From contig CAVXXT010000005.1 in assembly GCA_963765815.1 (NCBI GenBank), forward strand, positions 124,001-188,000: DNA of 64,000 nt, in the 5' to 3' direction. This document shows, one piece after another, positions 17,259-26,252 of the stretch. Position numbers and translations under genes: made by a program. This stretch comes from DATLNF01 sp963765815 (GTDB lineage Bacteria; Actinomycetota; Actinomycetes; BP-191). The notes under the pieces are model-generated. The model was not told the origin of the DNA. It saw nothing but the letters and a program-made list of their open reading frames with translations, and searched no databases. Within the stretch, counting starts at the first letter, position 1; each line of letters begins with the position of its first letter.

Positions 17259-17264
17259 TAGACT
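17259..17264 (+). promoter_or_regulatory. TAGACT -10 box of ribF
   Basis: TAGACT ends 7 nt before the ribF ATG, so transcription should begin at or next to the start codon (leaderless). Confidence 0.6.
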
Positions 17265-17271
17265 CGCGCCC

Positions 17272-18216
17272 ATGCAGCGGTGGCGAGGGCTCGAGAGCGT
17301 GCCCGCCGGGTGGGGTCGATGCGTCGTGACCGTCGGCGTGTTCGACGGGGTGCACCGCGGTCACCAGCGGATCATCGCCCGCGCCGTCGAGCGGGCCGAG
17401 AGCCTCGAGATCCCGGCGGTGGTCGTCACGTTCGACCCGCATCCGTCGGAGGTCGTGCGGCCGGGCAGCCACCCGTCGGTCCTCACCTCGTCGCGGCACA
17501 AGGCGGAGCTGGTCGCCGATCTCGGCGCGGACGTCCTGTGCGTGCTGCCGTTCACGGTCGAGTTCTCCCGGCTCACCCCGGCGGAGTTCGCGCACGCGGT
17601 CCTCGTCGAGCACCTGCACGCTCAGGAGGTGGTCGTCGGGGAGAACTTCCGGTTCGGCCACAAGGCGGCCGGCGACGTCGGCGAGCTGGCCGTGCTCGGC
17701 AGCCGCTTCGGCTTCCGCTCCGAGGGGGTGCCGCTGCTTCAGGAGGACGGCACGACGATCTCCTCGACCTACGTGCGCTCGTGCGTCGACGCCGGGGACG
17801 TCGCCGCGGCGAGCCGGGCGCTCGGCCGGGACCACCGGGTCGAGGGCACCGTCGTCCGCGGGGATCGGCGCGGCCGGACCCTCGGCTACCCGACGGCCAA
17901 CGTCGAGAGCGTGGCGCACACCGCCATCCCCGCCGACGGCGTGTACGCCGGCTGGCTGGTCCGTGACGGCAAGGAGCGCGCCCCCGCGGCGATCTCGATC
18001 GGCACCAATCCCACCTTCGACGGGCGGGAGCGGCGGGTGGAGGCGTTCGTGCTCGACTTCGACGCCGACATCTACGGCGAGCACGTCGGAGTGGACTTCG
18101 CCGCCCGGCTCAGGCCGACGGTCGCCTTCGGCTCGGTCGAGGACCTGGTCGCCCAGATCGCCGAGGACGTCCGGCGTACCAGGGACGTCCTCGGCACCCC
18201 TGAACAAGCCCTCTGA
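17272..18216 (+). CDS. ribF: Bifunctional riboflavin kinase/FAD synthetase
   Basis: A 314-residue enzyme that makes FMN from riboflavin and then FAD. The N-terminal FAD synthetase domain has VTVGVFDGVHRGHQRI and TFDPHPSEVV; the C-terminal kinase domain has GRTLGYPTANVE and ISIGTNPTFDG. Length and domain order are standard. It appears to be transcribed from a leaderless promoter just downstream of truB, separating it from the upstream operon. Confidence 0.96.
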   Translation: MQRWRGLESVPAGWGRCVVTVGVFDGVHRGHQRIIARAVERAESLEIPAVVVTFDPHPSEVVRPGSHPSVLTSSRHKAELVADLGADVLCVLPFTVEFSRLTPAEFAHAVLVEHLHAQEVVVGENFRFGHKAAGDVGELAVLGSRFGFRSEGVPLLQEDGTTISSTYVRSCVDAGDVAAASRALGRDHRVEGTVVRGDRRGRTLGYPTANVESVAHTAIPADGVYAGWLVRDGKERAPAAISIGTNPTFDGRERRVEAFVLDFDADIYGEHVGVDFAARLRPTVAFGSVEDLVAQIAEDVRRTRDVLGTPEQAL

Positions 18217-18247
18217 CCTGCGGTTTCTCTCTCTCCGGGGCCTCTGT

Positions 18248-18253
18248 TACCCT
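18248..18253 (+). promoter_or_regulatory. TACCCT -10 box upstream of rpsO
   Basis: TACCCT fits TANNNT and would give rpsO a leader of about 75 nt. No strong -35 match is visible. Confidence 0.4.
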
Positions 18254-18333
18254 GGCTGAGGCCCATTCGCAGTTCGCGGGCCAAAAGACGCATGCCCGCG
18301 CCACGGTCGGGCTCGACGAGGGGTAACAACGCA

Positions 18334-18603
18334 GTGCCACTGACCACCGAGGTCAAGACCAGCATCATGCAGGAGTACGGGACGGTCGAGCGCGACACCG
18401 GCTCGCCCGAGGTCCAGGTCGCCATGCTGAGCAAGCGCATCAGCGACCTCACCGAGCACCTCAAGCTGCACAAGCACGACCACCACAGCCGCCGGGGCCT
18501 GCTGCTCCTGGTCGGTCGTCGCCGTCGCCTGCTGCAGTACCTCGCCAAGACCGACATCGCGCGCTACCGCTCCCTGATCGAGCGGCTCGGCCTGCGCCGA
18601 TAG
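18334..18603 (+). CDS. rpsO: 30S ribosomal protein S15
   Basis: Exactly 89 residues, the usual S15 length, starting at GTG (MPLTTEVKTSIMQEYG). It has the conserved RDTGSPEVQVAMLSKRISDL and HHSRRGLLLLVGRRRRLLQY. S15 binds 16S rRNA early in 30S assembly. An in-frame ATG at 18292 would add 14 atypical residues and is not used. pnp follows, as in most bacteria. Confidence 0.97.
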   Translation: MPLTTEVKTSIMQEYGTVERDTGSPEVQVAMLSKRISDLTEHLKLHKHDHHSRRGLLLLVGRRRRLLQYLAKTDIARYRSLIERLGLRR

Positions 18604-18608
18604 CTCAT

Positions 18609-18835
18609 CGATGGAGCGGCTTCGCGCCGCCCCATCGCTTCATCGCACCCCGGTGCCGCCGCCGATCCGGCGGGGCACCACACCAGGCGGAGCCTGGCCG
18701 GTCCCGACGGACGGCCCGGTCCTCGGTAGTGGGGTGCGGGACGCCGTACCGGCTCCCCCCGCGCCCTTCGATCGAAGACCGGATCCCACACCGAGCGGAC
18801 CACGCCCGGCTCCCCGGACCACCGAGGAGGAGCCC
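18609..18835 (+). other. Structured rpsO-pnp intergenic leader
   Basis: About 230 nt rich in hairpins. GATGGAGCGGC / GCCGCCCCATC (18609-18634, one mismatch, TTCG-containing loop) is followed by GTGCC.../...GGCAC near 18650-18677 and CCAGGC / GCCTGG near 18682-18696. No convincing coding sequence. In other bacteria PNPase represses its own mRNA through RNase-processed stem-loops at this place; a similar control is plausible here. Confidence 0.5.
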
Positions 18836-21046
18836 ATGGGGGCTCAGACCGAGATCCACAGCACCACCGCCACCGTCGGTGGCCGCACGCTCACGTTCGA
18901 GACCGGCCGCTTCGCCCGCCAGGCCGGTGGCGCCGTCACCGTCCGCCTCGGCGACACCTACATCCTCTCGGCGACCACCGCCGCGTCGAAGCCGCGCGAC
19001 CAGGTCGACTTCTTCCCGCTGACGGTCGACATCGAGGAGCGGATGTACGCCGCGGGCAAGATCCCCGGCGGCTTCTTCCGCCGCGAGGGTCGGGCCTCCG
19101 AGGACGCCACGCTCACGTGTCGCCTCATCGACCGCCCGCTGCGCCCCTGCTTCCCGAAGGGCTTCCGCAACGAGGTCCACGTCGTCGGCACCGTCCTGTC
19201 GATCGACGAGGCGAACCCTTACGACGTCGTCGCCATGAACGCCGCGTCCGCGTCCACCACTCTCGCCGGCCTGCCGTTCTCCGGCCCGGTCGGGGCGACC
19301 CGCGTGTCGCACGTCGACGGCACCTGGATCGCCTTCCCGACGTGGGAGGAGAGCGACCGCGCGACGTTCGACATGATCGTGGCCGGCCGCCTGCTGCCCG
19401 ACGGCGACGTCGCGATCATGATGGTCGAGGCCGAGGCGACCACCGCCACGGTCCAGCTGGTCGCCGGTGGCGCCGTGAAGCCGACCGAGGACGTCGTGGC
19501 CGAGGGCCTCGAGGCGTCCAAGGCGGCCATCAAGGCGTGCTGCGAGGCGCAGATCGAGCTGGCCAAGCTGGCTGCCCGTGAGACCGCCGAGTTCCCGCTC
19601 TTCGTCGAGTACGCCGACGACGTCCTCGAGGCCGTCCGCGGCGCCGTCGAGACCGAGCTCACGTCGGCGCTCACCATCGCCGGCAAGGCCGAGCGCGAGA
19701 CCGAGCTCGACCGCATCAAGGACCTGGCCAAGGAGAAGCTGGCCGGTGAGTTCGAGGGTCGGGAGAAGGAGATCAGCGCGGCGTACCGCTCGCTGACCAA
19801 GAAGCTGGTCCGCAAGCGCATCACCAGCGAGAAGCTGCGGATCGACGGCCGCGGGCTGGCCGACATCCGCGAGCTGCGCGCCGAGGTCGACGTGATCCCG
19901 CGCGTCCACGGCTCCAGCGTCTTCGAGCGCGGCGAGACCCAGATCCTCAACGTCGCCACCCTCGCGATGGCGCGCATGGAGCAGATGGTCGACACGCTCA
20001 ACCCGGAGACCCGCAAGCGCTACATGCACCACTACAACTTCCCGCCGTACTCGACGGGTGAGACGGGCTTCATGCGCGGCCCCAAGCGCCGCGAGATCGG
20101 CCACGGCGCGCTCGCCGAGCGGGCGCTCCTCCCGGTGATCCCGCCGAAGGAGGAGTTCCCCTACGCGATCCGCGTGGTGTCCGAGGCGGTCAGCTCCAAC
20201 GGCTCGACGTCGATGGGCTCGGTGTGCGCGAGCACGCTGTCGCTCCTCGCCGCGGGCGTGCCGCTCAAGGCGCCGGTCGCGGGCATCGCGATGGGCCTCG
20301 TCTACGAGGGTGGCGAGTACGCCGTCCTGACCGACATCCTCGGCGCCGAGGACGCGTTCGGCGACATGGACTTCAAGGTCGCCGGCACGCGTGACTTCGT
20401 CACTGCGCTGCAGCTGGACACCAAGCTCGACGGCATCCCCGCGTCGGTCCTCGGTGCGGCTCTGCAGCAGGCCCGCGAGGCCCGCATGACGATCCTCGAC
20501 GTGATGCTCGAGGAGATCGACGGACCGGCCGAGATGTCGCCGTTCGCGCCGCGGATCCTCACCGAGAAGATCCCGGTCGACAAGATCGGCGAGGTGATCG
20601 GGCCGAAGGGCAAGGTCATCAACCAGATCCAGGCCGACACGGGCGCCGACCTCACCATCGAGGACGACGGCACGATCTACATCGGCGCCACCGACGGCCT
20701 CAAGGCCGAGGCCGCTCTCGCCGCGATCCGCGCCATCGTCAGCCCGACGATGCCGCTGGTAGGCGAGCGCTTCCTCGGCACCGTGGTGAAGACGACCGCG
20801 TTCGGCGCGTTCGTCTCGCTGCTGCCCGGCAAGGACGGCCTCGTCCACATCTCCAAGCTGGGCAAGGGCAAGCGACTGAACAAGGTCGAGGACGCCGTCA
20901 ACGTCGGCGACAAGATCCAGGTCGAGATCGTCGAGATCGACGCTCGCGGCAAGATCAGCCTCGCGCCGGTCGACGATGCTGCGCCCGCTGCCGACGCCTC
21001 CGCGTCGGCGGCCCCGGCTGACGCCGGCGCTCCCGCCGCCGAGTAG
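18836..21046 (+). CDS. pnp: Polyribonucleotide nucleotidyltransferase (PNPase)
   Basis: A 736-residue phosphorolytic 3'-5' exoribonuclease, probably the core of an RNA-decay complex. Two RNase PH domains (for example GGRTLTFETGRFARQAGGAV and LRAEVDVIPRVHGSSVFERG), an alpha-helical linker, then KH (IGEVIGPKGKVINQIQ) and S1 (FLGTVVKTTAFGAFVSLLPG) domains. The ATG at 18836 is chosen because GAGGAGGAGC precedes it. The actinobacterial enzyme also makes poly(A)-like tails. The stop overlaps the M16 peptidase start. Confidence 0.97.
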   Translation: MGAQTEIHSTTATVGGRTLTFETGRFARQAGGAVTVRLGDTYILSATTAASKPRDQVDFFPLTVDIEERMYAAGKIPGGFFRREGRASEDATLTCRLIDRPLRPCFPKGFRNEVHVVGTVLSIDEANPYDVVAMNAASASTTLAGLPFSGPVGATRVSHVDGTWIAFPTWEESDRATFDMIVAGRLLPDGDVAIMMVEAEATTATVQLVAGGAVKPTEDVVAEGLEASKAAIKACCEAQIELAKLAARETAEFPLFVEYADDVLEAVRGAVETELTSALTIAGKAERETELDRIKDLAKEKLAGEFEGREKEISAAYRSLTKKLVRKRITSEKLRIDGRGLADIRELRAEVDVIPRVHGSSVFERGETQILNVATLAMARMEQMVDTLNPETRKRYMHHYNFPPYSTGETGFMRGPKRREIGHGALAERALLPVIPPKEEFPYAIRVVSEAVSSNGSTSMGSVCASTLSLLAAGVPLKAPVAGIAMGLVYEGGEYAVLTDILGAEDAFGDMDFKVAGTRDFVTALQLDTKLDGIPASVLGAALQQAREARMTILDVMLEEIDGPAEMSPFAPRILTEKIPVDKIGEVIGPKGKVINQIQADTGADLTIEDDGTIYIGATDGLKAEAALAAIRAIVSPTMPLVGERFLGTVVKTTAFGAFVSLLPGKDGLVHISKLGKGKRLNKVEDAVNVGDKIQVEIVEIDARGKISLAPVDDAAPAADASASAAPADAGAPAAE

Positions 21047-22365
21047 TGGCGCGAGCTCAGGTTCTCTCCTCGGGCCAGGACGGTACGGCGATCCGCCGTA
21101 CCGTCCTGCCCGGGGGACTGCGGGTCATCACCGAGGCGATGCCGCAGGTGCGCTCGGTCGCCTTCGGCATCTGGGTCGGCGTCGGCTCGCGCGACGAGAC
21201 GCCCAGGCTGGCCGGCGCATCGCACTTCCTCGAGCACCTGCTGTTCAAGGGCACCAAGCGACGTGACGCGCTCGAGATCGCCGCGGTGATGGACGCCGTC
21301 GGCGGCGAGATGAACGCGTTCACCGCCAAGGAGTACACCTGCTTCCACGCGCGGGTCCTCGACACGGATCTGCCGCTCGCCGTCGACGTCCTCGCCGACA
21401 TGGTCGGGTCGTCGGTCATCGCGACCGCGGATGTCGAGTCCGAGCGCGGCGTCATCCTCGAAGAGATCTCGATGCACGACGACCAGCCCGACGACGTCGT
21501 CCACGACGCGTTCGCCGCGGCGATGTTCGGCGACCACCCGCTCGGCCGGCCGGTCATCGGCACGGTCTCCTCGATCGAGGCGATGAGCCGCGCGGCCGTG
21601 CACGGCTACTGGCGGCGTCGCTACCGCGCCTCCGACATGGTCATCGCCGCGGCGGGCAACCTCGACCACGCCAAGGTCGTGCGGCTCGTGCGCAAGGCCT
21701 TCGGCGCCACCGGTCTCCTCGACGTCGACGCCAATCCCGGCGTCGCCCGCGAGGCGCAGCGGACGCCGCCGATCACCGGTGGCCTGCGCGTGACGCGGCG
21801 CCCTACCGAGCAGGCCCACCTCGTCCTCGGCACCGAGGGCATCGCGCGCCGCGACGAGCGCCGCTACGCCCTCGCCGTGCTCAACAACGCGCTCGGCGGC
21901 GGCATGAGCTCGCGCCTGTTCCAGGAGGTGCGCGAGAAGCGCGGCCTGGCCTACTCCGTCTACAGCTACCACGCGCAGTACGCCGACGCCGGGCTGTTCG
22001 GCGTCTACGCCGGCTGCGCGCCGGCGAAGGTGCACGAGGTGCTGTCGCTCTGCCGCGAGCAGCTCGACCTGGTGCTCGCCAAGGGCGTCACCGCCGACGA
22101 GATCGCCCGCGCCAAGGGCCAGCTCAAGGGCTCGATGGTGCTCGGCCTCGAGGACACCAGCTCGCGGATGAGCCGCCTCGGCAAGGGAGAGCTCGTCTAC
22201 GGCGAGATCCAGACCGTCGACGACGTCATCGCCAAGGTTGACGCGGTGACGCCGGACGACGTGCGCGAGGTCGCCCGCGAGGTCCTCGGCGGCGACATGG
22301 GCCTGGCCGTCATCGGCCCCTTCGACGAGTCCGACTTCCCGTCGTACTCCCCGAAGGTCGCCTGA
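21046..22365 (+). CDS. M16 family zinc peptidase
   Basis: A 439-residue peptidase of the insulinase/PqqL family with the inverted zinc motif HFLEH in GASHFLEHLLFKGT and the distal Glu in ESERGVILEEISMHDD. Two M16 half-domains are present; the second (about 220-420) lacks the zinc motif, as normal, and has the REKRGLAYSVYSYH substrate-site motif. GTG start overlaps the pnp stop by 1 nt, so it is coupled to pnp, the usual actinobacterial order. No signal peptide; probably cytoplasmic. Confidence 0.92.
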   Translation: MARAQVLSSGQDGTAIRRTVLPGGLRVITEAMPQVRSVAFGIWVGVGSRDETPRLAGASHFLEHLLFKGTKRRDALEIAAVMDAVGGEMNAFTAKEYTCFHARVLDTDLPLAVDVLADMVGSSVIATADVESERGVILEEISMHDDQPDDVVHDAFAAAMFGDHPLGRPVIGTVSSIEAMSRAAVHGYWRRRYRASDMVIAAAGNLDHAKVVRLVRKAFGATGLLDVDANPGVAREAQRTPPITGGLRVTRRPTEQAHLVLGTEGIARRDERRYALAVLNNALGGGMSSRLFQEVREKRGLAYSVYSYHAQYADAGLFGVYAGCAPAKVHEVLSLCREQLDLVLAKGVTADEIARAKGQLKGSMVLGLEDTSSRMSRLGKGELVYGEIQTVDDVIAKVDAVTPDDVREVAREVLGGDMGLAVIGPFDESDFPSYSPKVA

Positions 22366-22444
22366 CCTCTCACACCTGGCCGGTCGAGCAGGGTGCTGGT
22401 GTCATGCTGTGCCGGAATCGGGACGCAGACACCAGGGGGCACTC

Positions 22445-23011
22445 GTGACTGAGACAGCTGCGGCGGATCGCGCCGGACGTTCTGCAGGACCGGCGATGGT
22501 CGCGGGTGCGCTCGCCTTCATCGTCTTCGCCCTCGTCGTGTCGGACTTCGACGCGCGCGGCCGGGAGTTCGTCGTGCTCGCGGCGCTCCGGCTGGTGATG
22601 CTCTGCGCGCTGTACGCCGTCGCTGCCCGCTTCGACGCTCGCACCCGGCTGCTCCGGTGGGGCCTGGTCGCGGCCGGTGTCGGCGCCGTCGTGAACGTCG
22701 TCGGCGCGCTCGGCGCCGTCGTCACGGACGGCTGGTGGTTCGAGCCGTTCGCCGACGGGGCCCCGGCCGATCCACCCTGGTACGCGTACGTGATCGGGCT
22801 CTCGGCGATCGTGTTCGCTATCGGCACTCTCCTCGTCGGCATCGCCGCGCAGCGCGCTGGTGGGGGCGCGATCGCGGTGGCCGTCATCCTCGGTGCCGTC
22901 CTCTACTTCGCCGCGCTGCCGCTCGGCGCGCTGGGCCATGTCCTGTGGGCAGCCCCATGGCTGGGGCTCGGCGTACTGCTCGTCAGGGACGGCAGCTCAC
23001 CGCGCACGTGA
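22445..23011 (+). CDS. Integral membrane protein, hypothetical
   Basis: A 188-residue hydrophobic protein with about five or six membrane helices (for example MVAGALAFIVFALVVSDF, WGLVAAGVGAVVNVVGALGA, AYVIGLSAIVFAIGTLLVG and AVAVILGAVLYFAALPLG). No catalytic motif is seen. The start at GTG 22445 is chosen for the preceding GGGGGC; an upstream in-frame ATG (22409) adds polar residues with no membrane logic. Lies alone between the M16 peptidase and dapB. Function not recognised. Confidence 0.65.
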   Translation: MTETAAADRAGRSAGPAMVAGALAFIVFALVVSDFDARGREFVVLAALRLVMLCALYAVAARFDARTRLLRWGLVAAGVGAVVNVVGALGAVVTDGWWFEPFADGAPADPPWYAYVIGLSAIVFAIGTLLVGIAAQRAGGGAIAVAVILGAVLYFAALPLGALGHVLWAAPWLGLGVLLVRDGSSPRT

Positions 23012-23070
23012 CATCTCCAACCTGATGATCTTGCTGCCGCCATCCCCAGGACGGCTGGCATGATGGCCGC

Positions 23071-23808
23071 GTGATCAGGGTCGGCGTCCTCGGGGCGCGT
23101 GGGCGGATGGGCGCGGAGGCGTGCCGTGCGGTAGCCGCGGCCGACGACCTCCTGCTGGTCGCCAAGGTCGACGCGGGCGACCCGCTCGCCGACCTGTCCG
23201 AGGCCGACGTCGTCATCGACTTCACCCATCCCGACGTCGTGATGGACAACCTGCACTGGTGCATCGCCGACGGCCGGCACTGCGTCGTCGGCACGACGGG
23301 CTTCACGCCGGACCGCCTCGACGAGGTACGACGGTGGTGCGCGGACCACCCCGAGATCGGCGTCGTCATCGCGCCCAACTTCGGGCTCGGCGCGGTGCTG
23401 ATGATGCGGTTCGCCGCGCAGGCCGCGCCGTACTTCGACTCGGTCGAGATCGTCGAGCTGCACCACCCCGGCAAGGCCGACGCGCCCAGCGGTACGGCGC
23501 GACGCACGGCCGAGCTGGTCGCGCAGGCGAGAGCTGCGGCCGGCTCACCTCACGCACCCGATGCCACCACCGACGCGCTCGACGGCGCGCGCGGTGCCAC
23601 CGTCGACGGCGTGCCGATCCACTCCATCCGCGCGGCCGGCCTGGTCGCGCACCAGGAGGTGCTGCTCGGCTCGACGGGGGAGACGCTGACGATCCGGCAC
23701 GACTCGCTCGACCGCGTCTCGTTCATGCCCGGCGTCCTGCTCGCCGTCCGCGGCGTCGTAGAGCGCCCAGGCCTCACCGTCGGTCTCGACGACCTGCTCG
23801 ACCTCTAG
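23071..23808 (+). CDS. dapB: 4-hydroxy-tetrahydrodipicolinate reductase
   Basis: A 245-residue DapB, second step of the diaminopimelate/lysine branch. The nucleotide-binding loop VGVLGARGRMG and the signature VEIVELHHPGKADAPSGTA with the catalytic His/Lys pair are present, as is VVGTTGFTPDRL. GTG start; a CATGAT box 7 nt upstream suggests a leaderless transcript. DapA is encoded at 31506-32408, so the pathway is split by the thyX and ligase genes. Its stop overlaps the convergent DUF2461 gene by 4 nt. Confidence 0.95.
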   Translation: MIRVGVLGARGRMGAEACRAVAAADDLLLVAKVDAGDPLADLSEADVVIDFTHPDVVMDNLHWCIADGRHCVVGTTGFTPDRLDEVRRWCADHPEIGVVIAPNFGLGAVLMMRFAAQAAPYFDSVEIVELHHPGKADAPSGTARRTAELVAQARAAAGSPHAPDATTDALDGARGATVDGVPIHSIRAAGLVAHQEVLLGSTGETLTIRHDSLDRVSFMPGVLLAVRGVVERPGLTVGLDDLLDL

Positions 23809-24470
23809 CGCTGCGCGCTCTCCCCGGCGCCGACATTGGCGCCGAGCCAGTCGACCAGCGGGCGGGCCGCAGTCCAGTCGTCGCGCACCTTCTGCACCGC
23901 GCCGGCGCTGTGCAGCCACCGGCCGGGCGGGTGCCGACGCAGCACGAAGGCGCTGCGGTAGCGCAGCAGCTCGATCCGCGGGTGGTCCTTGGGATAGCCG
24001 CGCGGCGCGGTCTTCAGCGGTTCGCCGCCGACCTCGAACCCCGCGGTCACGAGCGAGCCGACCAGCGACTCGAGCTCAGCGCCCGTCCGCGCGTCGTCGA
24101 TCGCGCGCCGCAGCCGCGCCACCTGGTCGGTCGTCATGACGTGCAGACCCGCGCCGGTCATCAGCCCGTCTGCCGACAGCTGCACGTAGAACGCGCCATG
24201 ACCACCGTCGCCGAGCACCGCCGCGACCTGCGTCTTGTACGGCGTCTTGTCGGCCGAGAACCGCACGTCCCGATAGGGCCGAAACAGAACAGCCGGCCCG
24301 AACTCCGGCTCCAGCGCCGCAGCCAGCGACTCCATCGGCGCGCGTACGTCGGCGTCGTACACCGGCTTGTTCGCCTGCCAGTACTCCCGCGAGTTGTCCG
24401 CCTCGAGCCCTTCGAAGAAGTCCAGCGCGCGCTTCGGCCAGCCCGCGAAGGACTCGACACGAGCAGTCAC
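23805..24470 (-). CDS. DUF2461 family protein
   Basis: A 221-residue protein of the DUF2461 (TIGR02453) family: LDFFEGLEADNSREYWQANK near the start, FRPYRDVRFSADKTPYKTQV and GAFYVQLSADGLMTGAGLHV in the middle, and GYPKDHPRIELLRYRSAF. The family has no known function. It converges on dapB with overlapping stops and its start overlaps the DUF2277 stop by 4 nt. Confidence 0.85.
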   Translation of the reverse strand: MTARVESFAGWPKRALDFFEGLEADNSREYWQANKPVYDADVRAPMESLAAALEPEFGPAVLFRPYRDVRFSADKTPYKTQVAAVLGDGGHGAFYVQLSADGLMTGAGLHVMTTDQVARLRRAIDDARTGAELESLVGSLVTAGFEVGGEPLKTAPRGYPKDHPRIELLRYRSAFVLRRHPPGRWLHSAGAVQKVRDDWTAARPLVDWLGANVGAGESAQR

Positions 24471-24670
24471 GCGCGGGTCTGCAACGAGTCCAGCAGTCGC
24501 TGCGTCGACTCCGCGATCTCCTGCACCGCGCGCTCGAACACCTCGGTGTTCTTCGTCGACGGCACCCGGTAGCCGCTCAGCTTGCGGACGTACTGCCGCG
24601 CCGCCGCGGCGACGTCGTCGTCCGTCGGCGCCGGCTCAGCCCCGCGCAAGGTCTTGATGCTGCGACACAT
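24467..24670 (-). CDS. DUF2277 family small protein
   Basis: A 67-residue protein with the characteristic start MCRSIKTLRGAEP and AAAARQYVRKLSGYRVPSTK, matching DUF2277, a family of unknown function widespread in actinobacteria. It overlaps the DUF2461 gene by 4 nt (ATGA) and follows the epimerase gene by 16 nt with GGAG before the ATG, so the three are likely one operon. Confidence 0.82.
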   Translation of the reverse strand: MCRSIKTLRGAEPAPTDDDVAAAARQYVRKLSGYRVPSTKNTEVFERAVQEIAESTQRLLDSLQTRA

Positions 24671-24686
24671 CTCGAGCTCCTCTCCG

Positions 24687-25670
24687 TCAGCGCGACGCCC
24701 AGGCCGCCAGGATCTCTGACTCCAGCTCGGCGCTCAGCAGCTCCACGTGTGCGCCTTCCTCACCGGGCGCGCGCAGCCAGTCCAGCGTGTCGCGTGCGGT
24801 GTCGACAAGCGGCCGATTGATCAGGCCGTGGTCCTCGGCCTTGCGGCACGAGGCACGGAAGAGACCGTCGCGGTGCGCGGACCGCGGGAGGAACAGCGGG
24901 AGCGGCACCTCGCGTGACTCGATGAGCTCATCGTCGACCCAGACGATCTCCGGCGGCGCGACCTCCGCGGCTTCGACACACGCCACGAGGACCTCCGCCA
25001 TCGCGACGCCGCCCGATGTCGGGCCGACCGCGTTGAAGGTGTCCGCCACTCGCTGCTCGGTCACCCTCAGGGTGAGGTCGGCGAGGTCACGGGCATGCAC
25101 GACCTGGACAGGGGCGTCCGGGCGGCTCGCGAGCACCGGCCCCGGGCGGGTAGCTCGCCGGACCCACGCGGTGAAGCGGCCGGTCGGGTCGTGCGGCCCG
25201 GCGACGATCCCCGGTCGTACGACGGTCGCGCCGACGAACTCCGCCCTGGCCGTCTGCTCGCAGAGCACTTTCAGCGGGCCGTACGTCTCACCCGTCACCT
25301 CCTCCGTGTCGACGCCCGCCGTGGGCAGCAGAGGTGAGGTCTCGTCGACCGGATCGTCGGTCGGCGCGTACACGGAGACCGTCGAGATGAACGTGTAGTG
25401 CCCCGCCCGTCCGCGCAGTGCTGTGGCGGCTTCGCGCACCTGTCGCGGGTAGTAGGCGCATACGTCGACGACCGCGTCCCACTCGCCGTCGCCGAGCGAT
25501 GCGTAGTCACCGGTCGTGCGATCGCCGGCCAGCCGGCGCACCGAGGGGAACAGCTCCGCGTTCGTCTTCCCGCGGTTGAACATCGTGACGTCGTGGCCCG
25601 CGTCGAGAGCCGACTCCACGATGTGCCGGCCGACGAAGCTGGTGCCGCCGAGGACGAGGACAGAAGCCAT
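24687..25670 (-). CDS. NAD-dependent epimerase/dehydratase family protein
   Basis: A 327-residue extended short-chain dehydrogenase with the Rossmann motif VLVLGGTSFVGRHIVE at the start, the YGPLKVLCE variant of the YxxxK catalytic pair and ISTVSVYAP. Related proteins are annotated as nucleotide-sugar epimerases or isoflavone-reductase-like. The start at 25670 (MASVLVLGG) is chosen over one 9 nt upstream because the nucleotide fold begins there. Substrate unknown. First gene of the DUF2277/DUF2461 unit. Confidence 0.8.
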   Translation of the reverse strand: MASVLVLGGTSFVGRHIVESALDAGHDVTMFNRGKTNAELFPSVRRLAGDRTTGDYASLGDGEWDAVVDVCAYYPRQVREAATALRGRAGHYTFISTVSVYAPTDDPVDETSPLLPTAGVDTEEVTGETYGPLKVLCEQTARAEFVGATVVRPGIVAGPHDPTGRFTAWVRRATRPGPVLASRPDAPVQVVHARDLADLTLRVTEQRVADTFNAVGPTSGGVAMAEVLVACVEAAEVAPPEIVWVDDELIESREVPLPLFLPRSAHRDGLFRASCRKAEDHGLINRPLVDTARDTLDWLRAPGEEGAHVELLSAELESEILAAWASR

Positions 25671-25697
25671 GCCCGGCACCCTACGTCGGCGGGCCGC

Positions 25698-26252
25698 TCA
25701 GTTCAGCGTCGGGTCGATCGGGTGGTTCGCGACCCACGCCAAGGGCGGCGGCTGGCGGCGCAGCACCCGCTGCCACAGCGACTCCGGGGCGGCTGAGGAG
25801 ATGTCCCGCTCGTCGAGGTCGACGACGAACCACGAGCCCTCGTCCACCTCGTCGTCGAGCTGGCCGGCGCCCCAGCCGGCGTAGCCGGAGCAGACCCGCG
25901 CGGCCTCGACGCCGAGGGCGAGCTCGTCGACGTCACGATCCGGGTCGAGCAGGCCGAGCCGCCCGGTCACCTGGCGGAAGCCCTCGACGTACGCCGCCGG
26001 TCTCGTCCGGCCGAGGCAGATCGCGCTGCCCGGCGACACCGGGCCGCCGAGGAACACCACCGGCGGATCGGCGGCCAGCCGCTCCCACCCGGGCAGGCCG
26101 GTCGCGAGGGGCAGCTCCGTCGGCCGGTTCAGCACGACGCCGACGGTGCCGTCCTCGTCGTGGTCGAGCAGCAGGACGACGGTGCGCACGAAGTTGGGGT
26201 CGAGCAGCGCAGGTGTCGCCACCAGCAGGCGGCCGGTCGCGAGGGCGCTCAC
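25698..26252 (-). CDS. YqgE/AlgH family protein (DUF179)
   Basis: A 184-residue protein with the DUF179 pattern: GRLLVATPALLDPNFVRTVV, HDEDGTVGVVLNRPTELPL, VFLGGPVSPGSAICLG and GYAGWGAGQLDDEV. The family is widespread, and AlgH is linked to alginate regulation in Pseudomonas, but the biochemical role is unknown. GTG start at 26252 overlaps the GNAT gene stop by 4 nt. Confidence 0.9.
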   Translation of the reverse strand: MSALATGRLLVATPALLDPNFVRTVVLLLDHDEDGTVGVVLNRPTELPLATGLPGWERLAADPPVVFLGGPVSPGSAICLGRTRPAAYVEGFRQVTGRLGLLDPDRDVDELALGVEAARVCSGYAGWGAGQLDDEVDEGSWFVVDLDERDISSAAPESLWQRVLRRQPPPLAWVANHPIDPTLN

